Shown: in pieces, positions 48,994 through 60,279 of the stretch | How the letters are laid out: the number at the start of each line of letters is the position of its first letter | Position numbering within the stretch: the stretch's first letter is position 1 | From: Limonium bicolor | Taxonomy: Eukaryota > Streptophyta > Magnoliopsida > Caryophyllales > Plumbaginaceae | Length of the DNA stretch: 64,000 bases | Reading direction: 5' to 3' | Assembly (NCBI GenBank): GCA_023374045.1 | Contig: CM041776.1 | Coordinates: 316,560,722 to 316,624,721, forward strand | Translations under genes and position numbers: made by a program | The notes under the pieces: model-generated | The model's database searches: none | Told to the model about the DNA's origin: nothing | Seen by the model: the letters and a program-made list of their open reading frames with translations, nothing else

Positions 48994-50422
48994 GGGAAAA
49001 TTCACACAATATGTCACGATTTGAGTTTATAATTCACGATGTACACCATTTTGAAAAGTGGTTCCTAAAATGCCACGATTTGAGTTTTAAATTCACAAAA
49101 TGCCACTGTTCGGTAATGGACGTCAATTTCATCATTAACCCTCTCTAGACAATGACCAAAATGCCCCTGATAGAAATTATGAATTACTTTTTAAAATTTT
49201 TGTTTAATTGAGCTGGTTCGACTATGCAATGACTATTTTTAAAAAAAAATTATTTAGAAGTACACAAAATACACTTGTTCGGTTTTATAGTTTACAATAT
49301 GCCACTATCTTAAGTTTAGTATTTTACGAAATGCCACTGTTTGAGTTTTTATGTTTATAAAATGCCCCTATTTCATCTGTTCCGGCTAGTTTTAAGTACC
49401 ATGGCACACACAAGACACCTCCATTGTACCCCTTCAGATGACAGTCGTCAATGCCTATTAGGGGTCTACAACCTGACATGAATCCCCTCACAAGAGCACT
49501 AAACGAGATGAAACATTTGGTGAATGTATGTGGTGGATCAGGTGAGACTGGATAGTTCGTTGGAGTTCCTGGGTTGGTTTTGCATAACATTTCTAGGTAC
49601 TGTGGTATTAGCGTGTATGCATCATCATGGTTGCCCTCAACCATTTTGATTCCCAACCCTATAATCTTATAAGCAAGACCCCTGGACACTTCTAAACCTT
49701 ATCTTTCCTGACATAGCTGCTGTACAGTTTGAGCAGTGATCTTTGGATTGGCTTTAATGTCTGTCAGGAGACGGTTTGCTAACCAATTGTAGTTGGCCAT
49801 TGGATTCTTGGTCAACTTGTCACACTTGTACACCCCATTGATAGACCTAATATGCCAACTCCTCCTATCCATTGTCCTTATCGCTGATATAGTCCAAGGA
49901 CATTTATGGAAAACGCACGATCCTCTCCGTCTGGTTTTATCTAACTTCTCTCTCAGCAAGTCAAACCCGTTCTGTACACATAAAATTCTTAACACTTCCA
50001 TGAAGTGCTCTTTGTCCATGAAAAACAGCCTCTTATCTAAAACTAGCCGTTACAGAAAAAACATGGGCATTCTGTAAATATAAAAAGTCCAACATTGACA
50101 TTCTATAAACTACTAAACTTAAATAGTGACATATTGTAAACTATGAAACCAAACATGGGTATTTTGTGTACTTTAAACAAAATAGTCGTTACACAGTCGA
50201 ACTAGCACAATTAAACAAAAAATTAAAAGAAAAGTTCAAACTATCCGTCTTGGGCATTTTGGTCATTGTCCAAAGAGGGTTAACGACGAAATTTACGTTT
50301 GTTACCGAACAGTGGTATTTTGTGAATTTAAAACTCAAATCATGACATGTTAGAGACAACTTTCCAAAAAGAGGTATATCGTGAATTACAAACTCAAATC
50401 GTGGCATATTGTGAATTTTCCC
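48994..50422 (-). mobile_element. Mutator-like element, internally deleted
   Basis: 1429 bp with long inverted repeats of about 380 bp (48994-49395 and 50040-50422), ends GGGAAAATTCACA. The 9-bp target duplication AAAAATTAA is perfect (48985-48993 and 50423-50431). It encodes only the N-terminal part of a MULE transposase. It is probably immobile on its own. Confidence 0.95.
49396..50019 (-). pseudogene. MULE transposase N-terminal fragment
   Basis: On the minus strand, 50019-49699 gives the MuDR N-terminal domain (EVLRILCVQNGFDLLREK, CPWTISAIR, NGVYKCDKLTKNP, NYNWLANRL). After one TAA the same frame continues (SRGLAYKI, LEMLCKTNPGTP, and the start of the catalytic core, GCRPLIGIDDCHLKG, whose first Asp lies at about 49450). 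Then the sequence runs into the terminal repeat: the rest of the DDE core and the zinc knuckle are gone. This is cut-and-paste transposase debris. Confidence 0.9.
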
Positions 50423-50431
50423 AAAAATTAA

Positions 50432-51264
50432 TTTGATTTCAACCCTACCACGGTGCTTTTTTTGTTAGTAACTACCCATTCCTTCCTTATGTCAAACGCC
50501 ATATTTATAACATATTTATTATTCATTCTTTCCTCAAGTCAAATGTCACATTTAGTTTCATTATTTCCTTAAGTCTAAAAGTTGTATTTATTGTATAAGA
50601 AGAAGGGTATTTTCTTTCCTTATGTAAGGATGAATATTTCACCGACCTTTGACATCATTCTTCTATATATAGACATGTACTTCGTGTACATTATATGGAT
50701 ACAAACAGTAATACAAGGGAATATGAAATTTTCTCATTCCCTTTTTCTTTCTTTATTCTAAGACTAGGCTGTTCTTCCTTTATCTTCACCAATTTGTTTT
50801 TCTAACATTTTTACTACTATTTTCCCAAACTTCTACATTTTCCTCCTCTTCACTCTTGGCGCCTCTCGTTTTCATTTCTTTCTTGTGTAGCCTCGAAACA
50901 ATTGAAGTGCCAACATAAGTAATATACTCAATTAATATTCTCTCCAGGATTATTAAAATGGATGTTGTTGATTTCTCTTTTCTTGTGGGATTTGGTTTTA
51001 TTGAAAATCAAATTAAATAAAATTCAGATTTCAGTTAGGATTTACACTTAATTTTTTTTAGATTTTGGATATTTTGAATACAAAACAATTCAGTTATTGA
51101 TTAACTTTTAGATAATTCGGATTTAAGTACAATTATCCAAAATTCTAATTTAATTTTTTAATTTTGGATTTGGTGATCCTAAGAATCCCATAATTCCGTT
51201 TATAATCTTCATCACCACTTTCAATCTTCCGTGTGATCGGGGCTTTAACTCGTATGCCTCAGCC
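50432..51264 (+). promoter_or_regulatory. presumed promoter region of CYCA3
   Basis: 833 bp between the Mutator-like element and the cyclin start. TATATATAG near 50665 could be a TATA box if the leader is long. No clear cell-cycle element identified. The start codon context CAGCCATGGC is strong. Confidence 0.35.
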
Positions 51265-52807
51265 ATGGCTGACGACAAGGAGAACCCCAGAAGGGTGATA
51301 AGGGTAAGGGAGTCTATGATGAGAGCGGCAGCAGCGCTGTTATTGAGACCTAACAACCAGGAACACCACACCCCTCCGGTTGCGAAGGAGAAAAGGGTAG
51401 TTTTAGGTGACATCTCATCGAACATTCTCAGGAAGCAAAATGAGAACCTTGCCGGCAGCAGCGATCAACCCCCTGTTAAGAAGGCGAAGAAGGGTAATGT
51501 CGCTGCTGTCGCTCGTAAGAAAACCCCTGTGGTGGGTTTTCCGGTTGAGTCGACTAAGATGACAGGGATTGATGTACAGGGGGAAGAGGACAAGGGCCCC
51601 CAAATTTGTGCTGCTTATGCTGCCGGCAGCAGCGATCAACCCCCTGTTAAGAAGGCGAAGAAGGGTAATGCCGCTGCTGTCGCTCGTAAGAAAACCCCTG
51701 TGGTGGGTTTTCCGGTTGAGTCGACTAAGATGACAGGGATTAATGTACAGGGGGAGGAGGACAAGGGCCCCCAAATTTGTGCTGCTTATGCTTCCGGGAT
51801 TTATGAGTACCTTCGAGGCATGGAGGTGAGAGAAATTAAAGCTGAATTCTTTCTTAATTCGTCAACGCGTATTGATTGGTACCTGAATTCAATGTTTTAT
51901 CTCTTGCTTGGTGAAACTCTTGATGAATTGGTTTCTTATATCCGAAGTGCTGTTTTATCCAAACGTCGGCATCGGTGTGTTTTTTGGATATAATATTTTG
52001 AATTTTTTCGATATGCAGAAGGAGTCAGATAGAAGACCTTTGCCTGATTACATTGAGAAGATCCAGAATAGTAAGATCAGTGCAAACATGAGAGGGATAT
52101 TAGTGGATTGGTTGGCTGAGGTAACTGACGAATACAACCTCCAATCCGACAGCCTGTTCCTCACTGTATCGTATATTGATAGATATTTGTCAATGTACCC
52201 AATCAATCGCCAGCAGCTTCAGCTTCTGGGTGTTTCCGCTATGCTTGCAGCCACGAAATTCGAAGAGATTAACCCACCTCAAGTCCATGAATTAATCTTT
52301 ATGACGGATAACACTTACACCATGGAAGAGGTTTTGAAGATGGAGTCTGATTTGCTCAACTTTCTTAAATATGACATGGGGTATCCAACTGTGAAGACAT
52401 TTTTAAGGAGATTCATCAGGTTCGTTCAAGATACTAGGAGTCGTGAGGAGAAACATCTGTTGAAGTTTGAATTTCTTGGGTATTACTTAGCTGAGCTAAG
52501 CTTGTTGGATTATGGCTGCTGTGTTAAGTTTCTACCTTCTATGATAGCAGCTGCTGTTATTTTCTTAGCTAAGTTCACTCTCAATCCAAACAAGCGACCT
52601 TGGGATGATATGGGATTGCAACTGTACTCTGGATACAAAGCTTCAGACTTGATGGAGTGTGCTCTCATAATCCATGATATGCAGTTAAGAAAAGGTGGGG
52701 TTTGGGTAGCTATTAGAGATAGATACAAGCAACTTAAGTTCAAATGTGTATCCACACTGTCAAGCCCAGTCGTGATCCCAGCTTCCTATTTTGAGGATGT
52801 TGAGTGA
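51265..52807 (+). CDS. CYCA3: A-type cyclin, CYCA3 subgroup
   Basis: Two exons, 51265-51825 and 52019-52807, with intron GTGAGA..GCAG, give 449 residues. Degrons: a KEN box at residues 5-7 and a D-box RVVLGDISSN at 44-53. Residues 63-119 and 120-176 are a tandem duplication. From IYEYLRGME across the intron to RRPLPDYIEKIQ the family pattern is clear; cyclin box N spans about 211-310 (MRGILVDWLAEVTDEYN, SYIDRYLSM, AATKFEEINPP), the C-terminal cyclin fold about 313-430 (FLRRFIRF, AELSLLDYGC, KFTLNP), ending SYFEDVE. It binds and activates CDKA and acts around G1/S; the degrons imply destruction by APC/C. Many plant CYCA3 proteins are shorter, about 370-390; the duplication explains the excess. 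Later introns seem absent. Confidence 0.95.
51451..51792 (+). repeat. 2 x 171-bp in-frame tandem duplication in CYCA3 exon 1
   Basis: Copies 51451-51621 and 51622-51792 differ at only a few bases (Val/Ala and Asp/Asn changes and one silent change). Each encodes 57 residues with the basic cluster PPVKKAKKGN and ARKKTPVVGFPVESTKMTG. Confidence 0.97.
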
Positions 52808-53093
52808 AAGACTAGTCTTTATGTGCACTATTTATTTGGTACATATAGAAATTTACCGATAGCTTAGCTCTAGTTTCTTGCCAATTGCCATATGTTTAGT
52901 ATTTTACGAAAGTTTGTATGTATCAAGACACTTTTGATCACACTCCTTTTTTTTTACAACACATGGACACGAATCATTTTACAAGGCTATCAACCTGGTG
53001 GCACAATCCAAATTCTGAATATAAGGTAAAATGATATGAATAGATGATACTTATGCGGGTTGCTACAAGAAACAAAAGCAATCACTAAAGTTG
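52808..53093. other. tail-to-tail intergenic region CYCA3/STP7
   Basis: 286 bp shared by two convergent 3' ends. Must hold both terminators; TTATTT words occur near 52828. No other feature. Confidence 0.45.
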
Positions 53094-55241
53094 TTATACA
53101 GGAGGGACAATCTTCTTCCAGAACCAATGTTTCTTCCATAGAAAAATAACCTCTTCGATGGGAATCCCTTTGGTCTCAGGTAAGAACAGATAGACAAATA
53201 CTGTCATTACGGTGATCCAACCGGCGAAGAAGAGGAAAATACCATACTTCAGATGGCACAGGAGAGCCAAAAACACCTGTGCTATGATGAAAGTGAATAG
53301 CAGGTTCACGGCCACTGTAATGCTCTGTCCAGCAGATCGAGTCTCCAGTGGAAAGATCTCACTGGGGACTGTCCAGCCAAGGGGACCCCATGACCAACCA
53401 AAGGCCAGCACAAAGAGGCATATAATGATTACAACGATGATGGAGAAGCCCTTTGAAAGCTCACCAGTTGTACCCAGTTTGATTCCCAAGATAATGGCAA
53501 CTATCACCTGGCATATGATCATCACAATCCCTCCACTAATAAGCAGAACTCTTCTGCCCAACTTATCCACTGCTGCAATAGATATAAATGTGGAGCTGAC
53601 CAAGACAGCCCCAGTCACAGCTGAAGCGTAAAGAGAAGCTTCTCCCCCAAACCCCATACTCTGAAACAACACAGGAGCATAGAACAGAATTGAATTGATC
53701 CCAGTTAGAATCTGAAATGTAGGCATTAAGATAGCCATGGTCAACTGCGGCCTATTCCTTCTCTCAAGTATGTTTCTGTATGGATGCTCTACAGCTATGG
53801 CGAAATCGCTCGCATCCACCATGTCCTGAAATTCAGCTGAGACTTCATCAGTCCCCCTGATATTTTGCAAGATTTTCCGACCCTTTTCTTTCAAGCCTCT
53901 CTCAATCAAGCTGTTGGGTGTTTCCGGGACCAGCAATCCTCCAATTGTCATCAGAATTGCTGGTACTGCTGCTAATCCCAGAGACAATCTCCATCCCCAA
54001 GGTTCCAGCTTTGATGTGCCGTAGTTGACCATATTGGCTGTAAAAATACCCAGTGTTGTGGCTACCTGAAACATCATGTTTAAGCCTCCTCTCATATGGG
54101 TTGGCGCCATCTCTGATAAGTACACTGGCACTGCCTGAATTTTTATCAACAATTTAGCGGCATTATAATTATAGCCTAGCTGAAAGATATAAACCAACAC
54201 CATTCCGACTACCAACCCAACTTGTTACTAAAAGTAATCACCTGATTTCCAAACCCAATCCCGAATCCAAGCATGATACGACCAACGAGGAGCATGGCTA
54301 AGTTTTGAGCAGAAGCATTCAGTCCTGCACCTATAAGAAAGCATATCCCGCCGGTGATAATGCTAGCTCTTCTACCGTAGCTTCTGGTGACCGGCGAAGC
54401 AAACAAAGAAGCGACCAAACCAGCAAGATAGAGAGATGAAGTGAAGGCAGCCAATCCTTGGTCATCAAACTTGCAGTAATTGTCCTCGTGGGCTCTACGC
54501 TTCTTGTCGTACACACCATGGAAGAATTTCTTCAGGAACCCGTCCATGGACGTGACCCCACCTGTTTGGTTTTACATTTTTATAGATTAATCCATCAATG
54601 ACTGGCTTGTTTATAGAATTTGAAGGTAGACGTATGATTATTTGGTCAAATCGTTACTATATGGGTGTTCACTGTTTCATTGGATCTGAGGGAAGACCAC
54701 ACTGATTATTATTTATTAGATTGAGGAATTTCTCGTTCTAGTTGGAGCAAGCAAACCCCAGCGTTGATGTCTCAAATCAAACATGATCCTAATCAGGATA
54801 AGAAAATCGGACTTCCTTTTTTGCTAATCCTCAAGGAGTTCAGAGGAAAATTAACGGGTATTGAAGAATCCGCTAACAACTAGTGTAAGTTCTCAGATTC
54901 TCGATACTTGTTGCCGCTAGATAATTCCTCTTTTACTTTTCCACATCACTGTCACCCGACACTAAAATTTCTTACTTTTCCTGCTGATTCTTCCTAGAAT
55001 TTAAGCGGAATCTGTGAAAGAGGACTTCAAAAAGCATGAAAATAATACAAAAATAATAAAAAAAATAGAAGAACTCCAGTTTTGTACCTGAGATTCCAAT
55101 GTCATAGCCGAAGAGTGACCCGCCAGTAGCTGCAACAATACAGGCAATCACAACATAGGGAGTGACCTTCCCTTTGTACTGCTCTGCTCTCTCTTTCGAC
55201 ACCCCAGAAACGGCAGACCCAACTCCACCTCCTCCTGCCAT
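53094..55241 (-). CDS. STP7: sugar transport protein, STP7-like monosaccharide/H+ symporter
   Basis: Three exons on the minus strand: 55241-55088, 54561-54242, 54134-53094, introns GTAC..ACAG and GTGA..TCAG, joined without frame loss; 504 residues, the family norm. Start MAGGGGVG, then [15 protein letters not shown], first helix and [20 protein letters not shown]. Other motifs: [86 protein letters not shown]. Twelve membrane helices are expected (major facilitator). Cys81 and Cys451 match the pair that forms the lid disulphide in plant STPs. It imports hexoses or pentoses with protons at the plasma membrane; the closest Arabidopsis relative, STP7, is reported to carry arabinose and xylose. 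The subgroup is my reading of shared motifs. Confidence 0.95.
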
Positions 55242-55894
55242 CTCAGAAGATTCTTCTGCACCAAACTCCTTTTTGAATTGATTCAGCTGAGCATATAGAT
55301 AGGGGTTTGAAAGCAGCAGTACCTTTTCTTTCTGTTGGTCCCTTCAGGAAATCTGGGGGACCGTGTTTGGGGGTTATAAAGAAAGAGAAGCTGGAGGGGA
55401 TTTGCATGTGGGTTCCGTTAAGTGAAGAAGACAGCAAGGAAGGAACCGGGTTGGTATGAAATAATTGAGGCCAAGCCTTGATAGTTCTGTTTATCGCGAA
55501 TGGGAACTGGGAATTGAAAACTATAGTACAAGAAGGTTCATGCTTCTTGCGTTCTTTTTCTTTTCCGTATTTAGCTGAAGACGACATTGCAATGGGGTAG
55601 ATAACTGAAAAAAATACTCCCCTCCTGAATTGACCCTCAGTTTAATAACAATATTTAATATATAAAATAAAATAATTCAAAAATTTTAAATTTTACATAT
55701 CATTCCTTACATAACAAATTATATATTATAAAATTTAATTTTATAAAATTATTTTATTTTATATGTTTAATATTAAAATAAAAAAATATATCATAAAATA
55801 AAACGGTCAATGTATGAAATTGGGTTTTGGGAAGCTCAAACTCCGCCGAATTATCACGATTGGTCTCCTGTTTTGGCATTTTTGCGACATGTTT
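55242..55894 (-). promoter_or_regulatory. leader/promoter region of the STP7-like gene
   Basis: Contains an upstream open frame of 114 codons (55587-55243) whose stop lies just before the STP start. It shows no domain and is probably leader sequence. A degenerate Stowaway-like remnant lies at about 55608-55816 (TACTCCCCTCCTGAATTG at one end, ACGGTCAATG at the other). Confidence 0.4.
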
Positions 55895-56730
55895 TCTTAT
55901 TTGGACATTAGTTTCTTGTTCCGTGTCACATTAGTAAAACTGTTAATAATAAGCTTTCCATTTATAAAGCACTGTAACAATGTGCTTCACTAACTTGTGC
56001 ATGTTTTTGGACGATGAGAATGGTTGACTAGTGTCCCTCTTGAAAGAATAGGTTTAATGGATGCTTCTACCATTTGGCATGACTCCTTATAAAATATCTT
56101 CTTTATATTTATATTTTTATTCTTATTTCATTTTACAATTAAAGAAAATTAAATAAAGTGTCTTATTTGGACATTAGTTTCTTGTTCCGTGGCACATTAG
56201 TAAAACTGTTAATAATATACAAGCTTTCCATTTATAAAGCACTGTAACAATGTGCTTCACTAACTGGGTTTTCAAAAAAAAAATGTGCTTCACTAACTTG
56301 TGCATGTTTTTGGACGATGAGAATGGTTGACTAGTGTCCCTCTTGAAAGAATAGGTTTAATGGATGCTTCTACCATTTGGCATGACTCATAAAATATCTT
56401 CTTTACATTTATATTTTTATTCTGATTTCATTTTACAATTAAAGAAAATTAAATAAAGTGTCTTATTTGGACATTAGTTTCTTGTTCCGTGGCACATTAG
56501 TAAAACTGTTAATAATATACAAGCTTTCCATTTATAAAGCACTGTAACAATGTGCTTCACTAACTTGTGCATGTTTTTGGACGATGAGAATGGTTGACCA
56601 GTATCCCTCTTGAAAGAATAGGTTTAATGGATGCTTCTACCATTTGGCATGACTCCTTATAAAATATCTTCTTTATATTTATATTTTTATTCTTATTTCA
56701 TTTTACAATTAAAGAAAATTAAATAAAGTG
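55895..56730 (+). repeat. threefold tandem repeat upstream of the STP7-like gene
   Basis: Units 55895-56160 (266 bp), 56161-56460 (300 bp) and 56461-56730 (270 bp) all start TCTTATTTGGACATTAG and end AAATTAAATAAAGTG and are nearly identical. Unit 2 has an extra internal piece, a repeated GTGCTTCACTAAC joined by a TTTTCAAAAAAAAAAT linker. No coding capacity. Confidence 0.97.
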
Positions 56731-56960
56731 ATTCTCATATCATTCACTTCAAATTTTTATTTCCTCACTATCTTATCCTTCTTGACAACCAAAATTTGTT
56801 TTAATGATCAAGAATTTAAGACTAATTTTGTTTCCCTTGTACTCGTAATTCATACTTTATATATAATTGAAATTTGCATATCTCTTTTGAAGTTATACTT
56901 TCATATGAGACTGTTTTGTGCATATAACCTAACAAATATTTCTAAAGGATAATAAATATA
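56731..56960. other. unassigned AT-rich stretch
   Basis: No gene or repeat recognised between the tandem repeat and the copia fragment. Confidence 0.3.
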
Positions 56961-57561
56961 TATTTTTTGATGCATATGTATAATACAATATTTCATAAGT
57001 TTAAAGGCCCATAGTATAACTTAGGCCCATTGTACTAAAATACTTATTAAAGTCCATTAAGTCCAATGTATCCTATTATAAATACACACCTTGTAAACCC
57101 TGAACAGTACCGATTGAAAATACAAAATACAATACATTGGGATAACTATCTTTTCTCTCATGGTATCACGAATCTCTTGATCTCACGATCACCCTCCTGG
57201 GAGCTTCCATGGCCGATCTATCACCTCCAGGAAGTGCAATCTCTTCGCCTGGCAACAACAATGGAGGTAATACTCCTGTTACAATACATAACACAATTCA
57301 ATCCAGTGGATCTCAAAACATAGTAGCAGCAGCAACGAATTTTGTGAAGTTAACACAAGAGAATTTCCGGTTATGGAAAGGTATGATCCTACCATTTTTG
57401 AAAGGAAATGATCTCTACAAATACCTTGATAGATCCCATCCATGTCCCGTCCCATTTGTTGACAACAAACCAAATCCAGATTATACTAAGTGGATCCAAC
57501 AGGATCAGTTGATCCTAAGTGTTCTCCTAGTTTCCCTAACCCCTCAGATTGCTAGCCAAGT
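56961..57561 (+). mobile_element. copia 5' end: LTR end, primer site and start of gag
   Basis: The LTR end is at 57160 (TTTTCTCTCA), followed at 57161 by a TGGTATCACGA primer-binding site. A TATA box-like CCTATTATAAATAC lies near 57071. Gag starts at 57209 (MADLSPPGSAISS) with NFVKLTQENFRLWKGMILPF and PNPDYTKWIQQDQLILSVLL, the copia gag pattern, then stops at a CACTA insertion at 57562 after 117 codons. The LTR start is uncertain. The rest of the element is not in the window. Confidence 0.8.
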
Positions 57562-58454
57562 CACTAGTACAAAAAGGGTCTATTTCGGCGGTTGTAAAAT
57601 GTCTATTTCGGCGGTTCTAGAACCGCCGAAATGGAGACCGCCGAAATAGGGATGAGACCCTATCTCGGCGGTTGTACAACCGCCGAGATAGAACACCTAT
57701 GGTGGCGGTTCCTAGCTACAACCGCCGCCATAGGTGGTTGTTTTTTTGAAAAAAACACACCTATGGCGGCGGTTGTTAGCTAGGAAACACCGCCATAGGT
57801 GGTTTTCAAAAAAAAAAACACACCTATGGCGGCGGTTCCTACCTAACAACCGCCGCCACAGGTATTTTTTTTAAAAATAAAAAAATTTAGCTGCATCGTC
57901 TTCTTTCTCGGGAGCGAGATGCAACAGTTTTGCATCTCTGTAGAGGCGCAAACGCAAGAGAATGAACAGTGGCACAGAGCATGTAAGCTTCTTGTTCACC
58001 TTGCAAAATCACCGTGAGTGTGAAGAGATTGTAGTGGCGCAGACACTAGAAGAGAATAAAGAGACACAAACACAAAGAAGAGAATAAATAGGCGCAAAGC
58101 ATGTATGTTTCTTCTTCTCCAAAAAGAAAAATATAAGTTTGAGTATATTACCGGATCCAGAATGAACTACTTCAGCCCCGTCTTCAATCTAGTGAGTGAG
58201 ATGCAGCTGTTTCAATGATTTGTCACTACATAGGCCTAGACACAAGAAGAGAATGAAGAGATGCGCAGACAAAACAAAGAGAATGAAAGGCACAGAGCAT
58301 GTATGTAGTTTGTTCTCCAATGAGAAAAAGATAAGTTCGAGTATATTACTGGTTCTAGAATGAACTACTTCAACCTCGTTTTCAATCTGGTGAGCGAGAT
58401 GCAAAGAGGAGCGCAAAGCATGTACATTCGCCAGTTAGAGTTGCAAAATTACCG
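57562..58454 (+). mobile_element. CACTA transposon end with palindromic subterminal repeats
   Basis: Opens CACTAGTACAAAAAGGG. Next come stacked inverted repeats: TTTCGGCGGTTCTAGAACCG and its complement, CTCGGCGGTTGTACAACCGC, then CACCTATGG..CGGCGGTT and CCGCCGCCATAGGTG in four versions to 57865. The inner part (57890-58450) is made of diverged repeats around GAGCGAGATGCA..AGAGAATGAA..CACAGAGCATGTA. It interrupts copia gag and is cut by an LTR at 58455. Confidence 0.85.
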
Positions 58455-60279
58455 TGTGAAATACCCCAAACCTTAATGTGTTAATTAATTATGTAATTAT
58501 AATTTTCTAAGGCTAATTAAGTCCTTAAGATCATTGGTGAAGAAATGAAAACCAAAAAGAAAAAGAAAATGCGTATAAGTCACAAAAACGTGGAAACGCA
58601 TATTTAATTATTTTAGGAGGTACATAACCTTTATTAGGGTTATAAATATATTTTTTATACCTTAATTACACATTAAGAACATGTGGGAAAAATTCCGGAA
58701 GAAAACGGATTCAAATAATGTGTTAAAACACTAACGGAGTCTTAAAGCGCGTTTTTCGAGAAAACCCGAAAACGTGACCTTAAACAGTTAAATGACCCCG
58801 TAAAAATAATAGTTGATTTTGTAACAATAATTAAACATTAATGGGAGTTTAATAACCATTAAAATTAAAGGAATGAGAAAATTCCGGAAAACGGTCCCGG
58901 TTAGTGAATAGTGCTAAACCGGGTAAATAAACGAGCGTTTCTGTTAAAAACGGAAAACGCTCCAGCATGTATACGCTAGTGGGCCGGTTTTAATTATGTA
59001 AACAGCTCACTCACACATGACTAGTTAACTAGTTAATTAAGTCAAGAGAGAGCCAAAATAACAAAGGGCACAAATACCCCTCACCCATCTCTCTCCTCCT
59101 TTATTTTCTTTTTCCCTCTCTCTCTTCCTCTCTTTCCTCTCTTTCTTCCCAGCCTGCTCCCTCTTCCTCTCCAAGCCACCGATTTTTCTCCCCTTTCTCC
59201 CATGGCTTCTTCAACTTCAATGCCATGCCCAAGCTCCATTTGAGCTCCAAATCAAAAACAAATCACATATTCTTCTTCCTCTCATCTTCCTCTATCATCC
59301 TCTCTTTTCGAAATTTCAAAAGGATGAAGTTGACCTCCATGGGTTTTCCCCATTTGAAGAGAAAATGGCACCAATGAGAAGCTTGTAGTCTCCTCTTCCT
59401 TCCAAGGTAAAGATTCCCAAGAAAAACTCATTTTTCCTTCATCTCTTGGTGTAATCAATTTTTCACCATTTTTGATATCTTGTTTTTTCTTCTTGTTCTT
59501 GAGCTCCAAATTGACCCTTCAATGGTGGAGTGATTTCCTTCTTGATTCAAGGGTGAGAATCCCTCTTAAAACTTCTAAAAGGTAAACCCTAACTTGTGTT
59601 CTAGCCCTTTTAATGAATTGAGATATTCCAAGGGGTTAGATGATTAATTAAGTATGTTTTTGTGTTCTTGGATGTTGGGATGGAGTTTGGAAACTCCATA
59701 CCCTCTTAATCGATTTTTGGAGGAGATGAGGAGCAAGAGGTGAACTAAGGAAACTTGTGAAATTAAGGTAAGGAATCCACCTTAAACCTTGTTATAATTG
59801 TTTAATTGTTTGGGATGGGTAAACAAATTAATGAACCCAAAATTGTGGATTGAAAAATATGTTGGAAGGTGTTTAATTGATGTTAGAAGAGGGTTATGAA
59901 TTAATGTTGAATTGAGGGCCTTAAGAGCCAATTGATTTGAGTTTGTGATTGGTGTTATGGTTATGGAGTTTATGGTTGTTAAGTTATTGTTGATGGAATT
60001 TAAGGAATTGTTATGTGCTGTTCTAGGACCCTTGAAAGGGTGTGGCTAGATTAGGAATGATGAGGTTGTGTATTGAGGAAATGGATATGTAAAGTTTATG
60101 GGGAGGTTATGGCAAAATTTTAATGGAAAAGGAGTGTTTGATGATGGTTGATGGTTGAGAGAATTTAGGTGTTGAATTGGGATGTTTAAGGTGGAAAGGA
60201 ATGGTGGTTTATGACTTGTGAAACATGGAGTAAGTGTAGGTTTATTAGAATTGCAATTCTGGGTGAAAATCCCCTTTGT

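Noticed and set aside
55243..55587. 114-codon ORF directly before the STP7-like gene
   Set aside because: No domain; it lies in the expected leader and overlaps no conserved feature. It could still act as an upstream ORF if transcription starts that far upstream.
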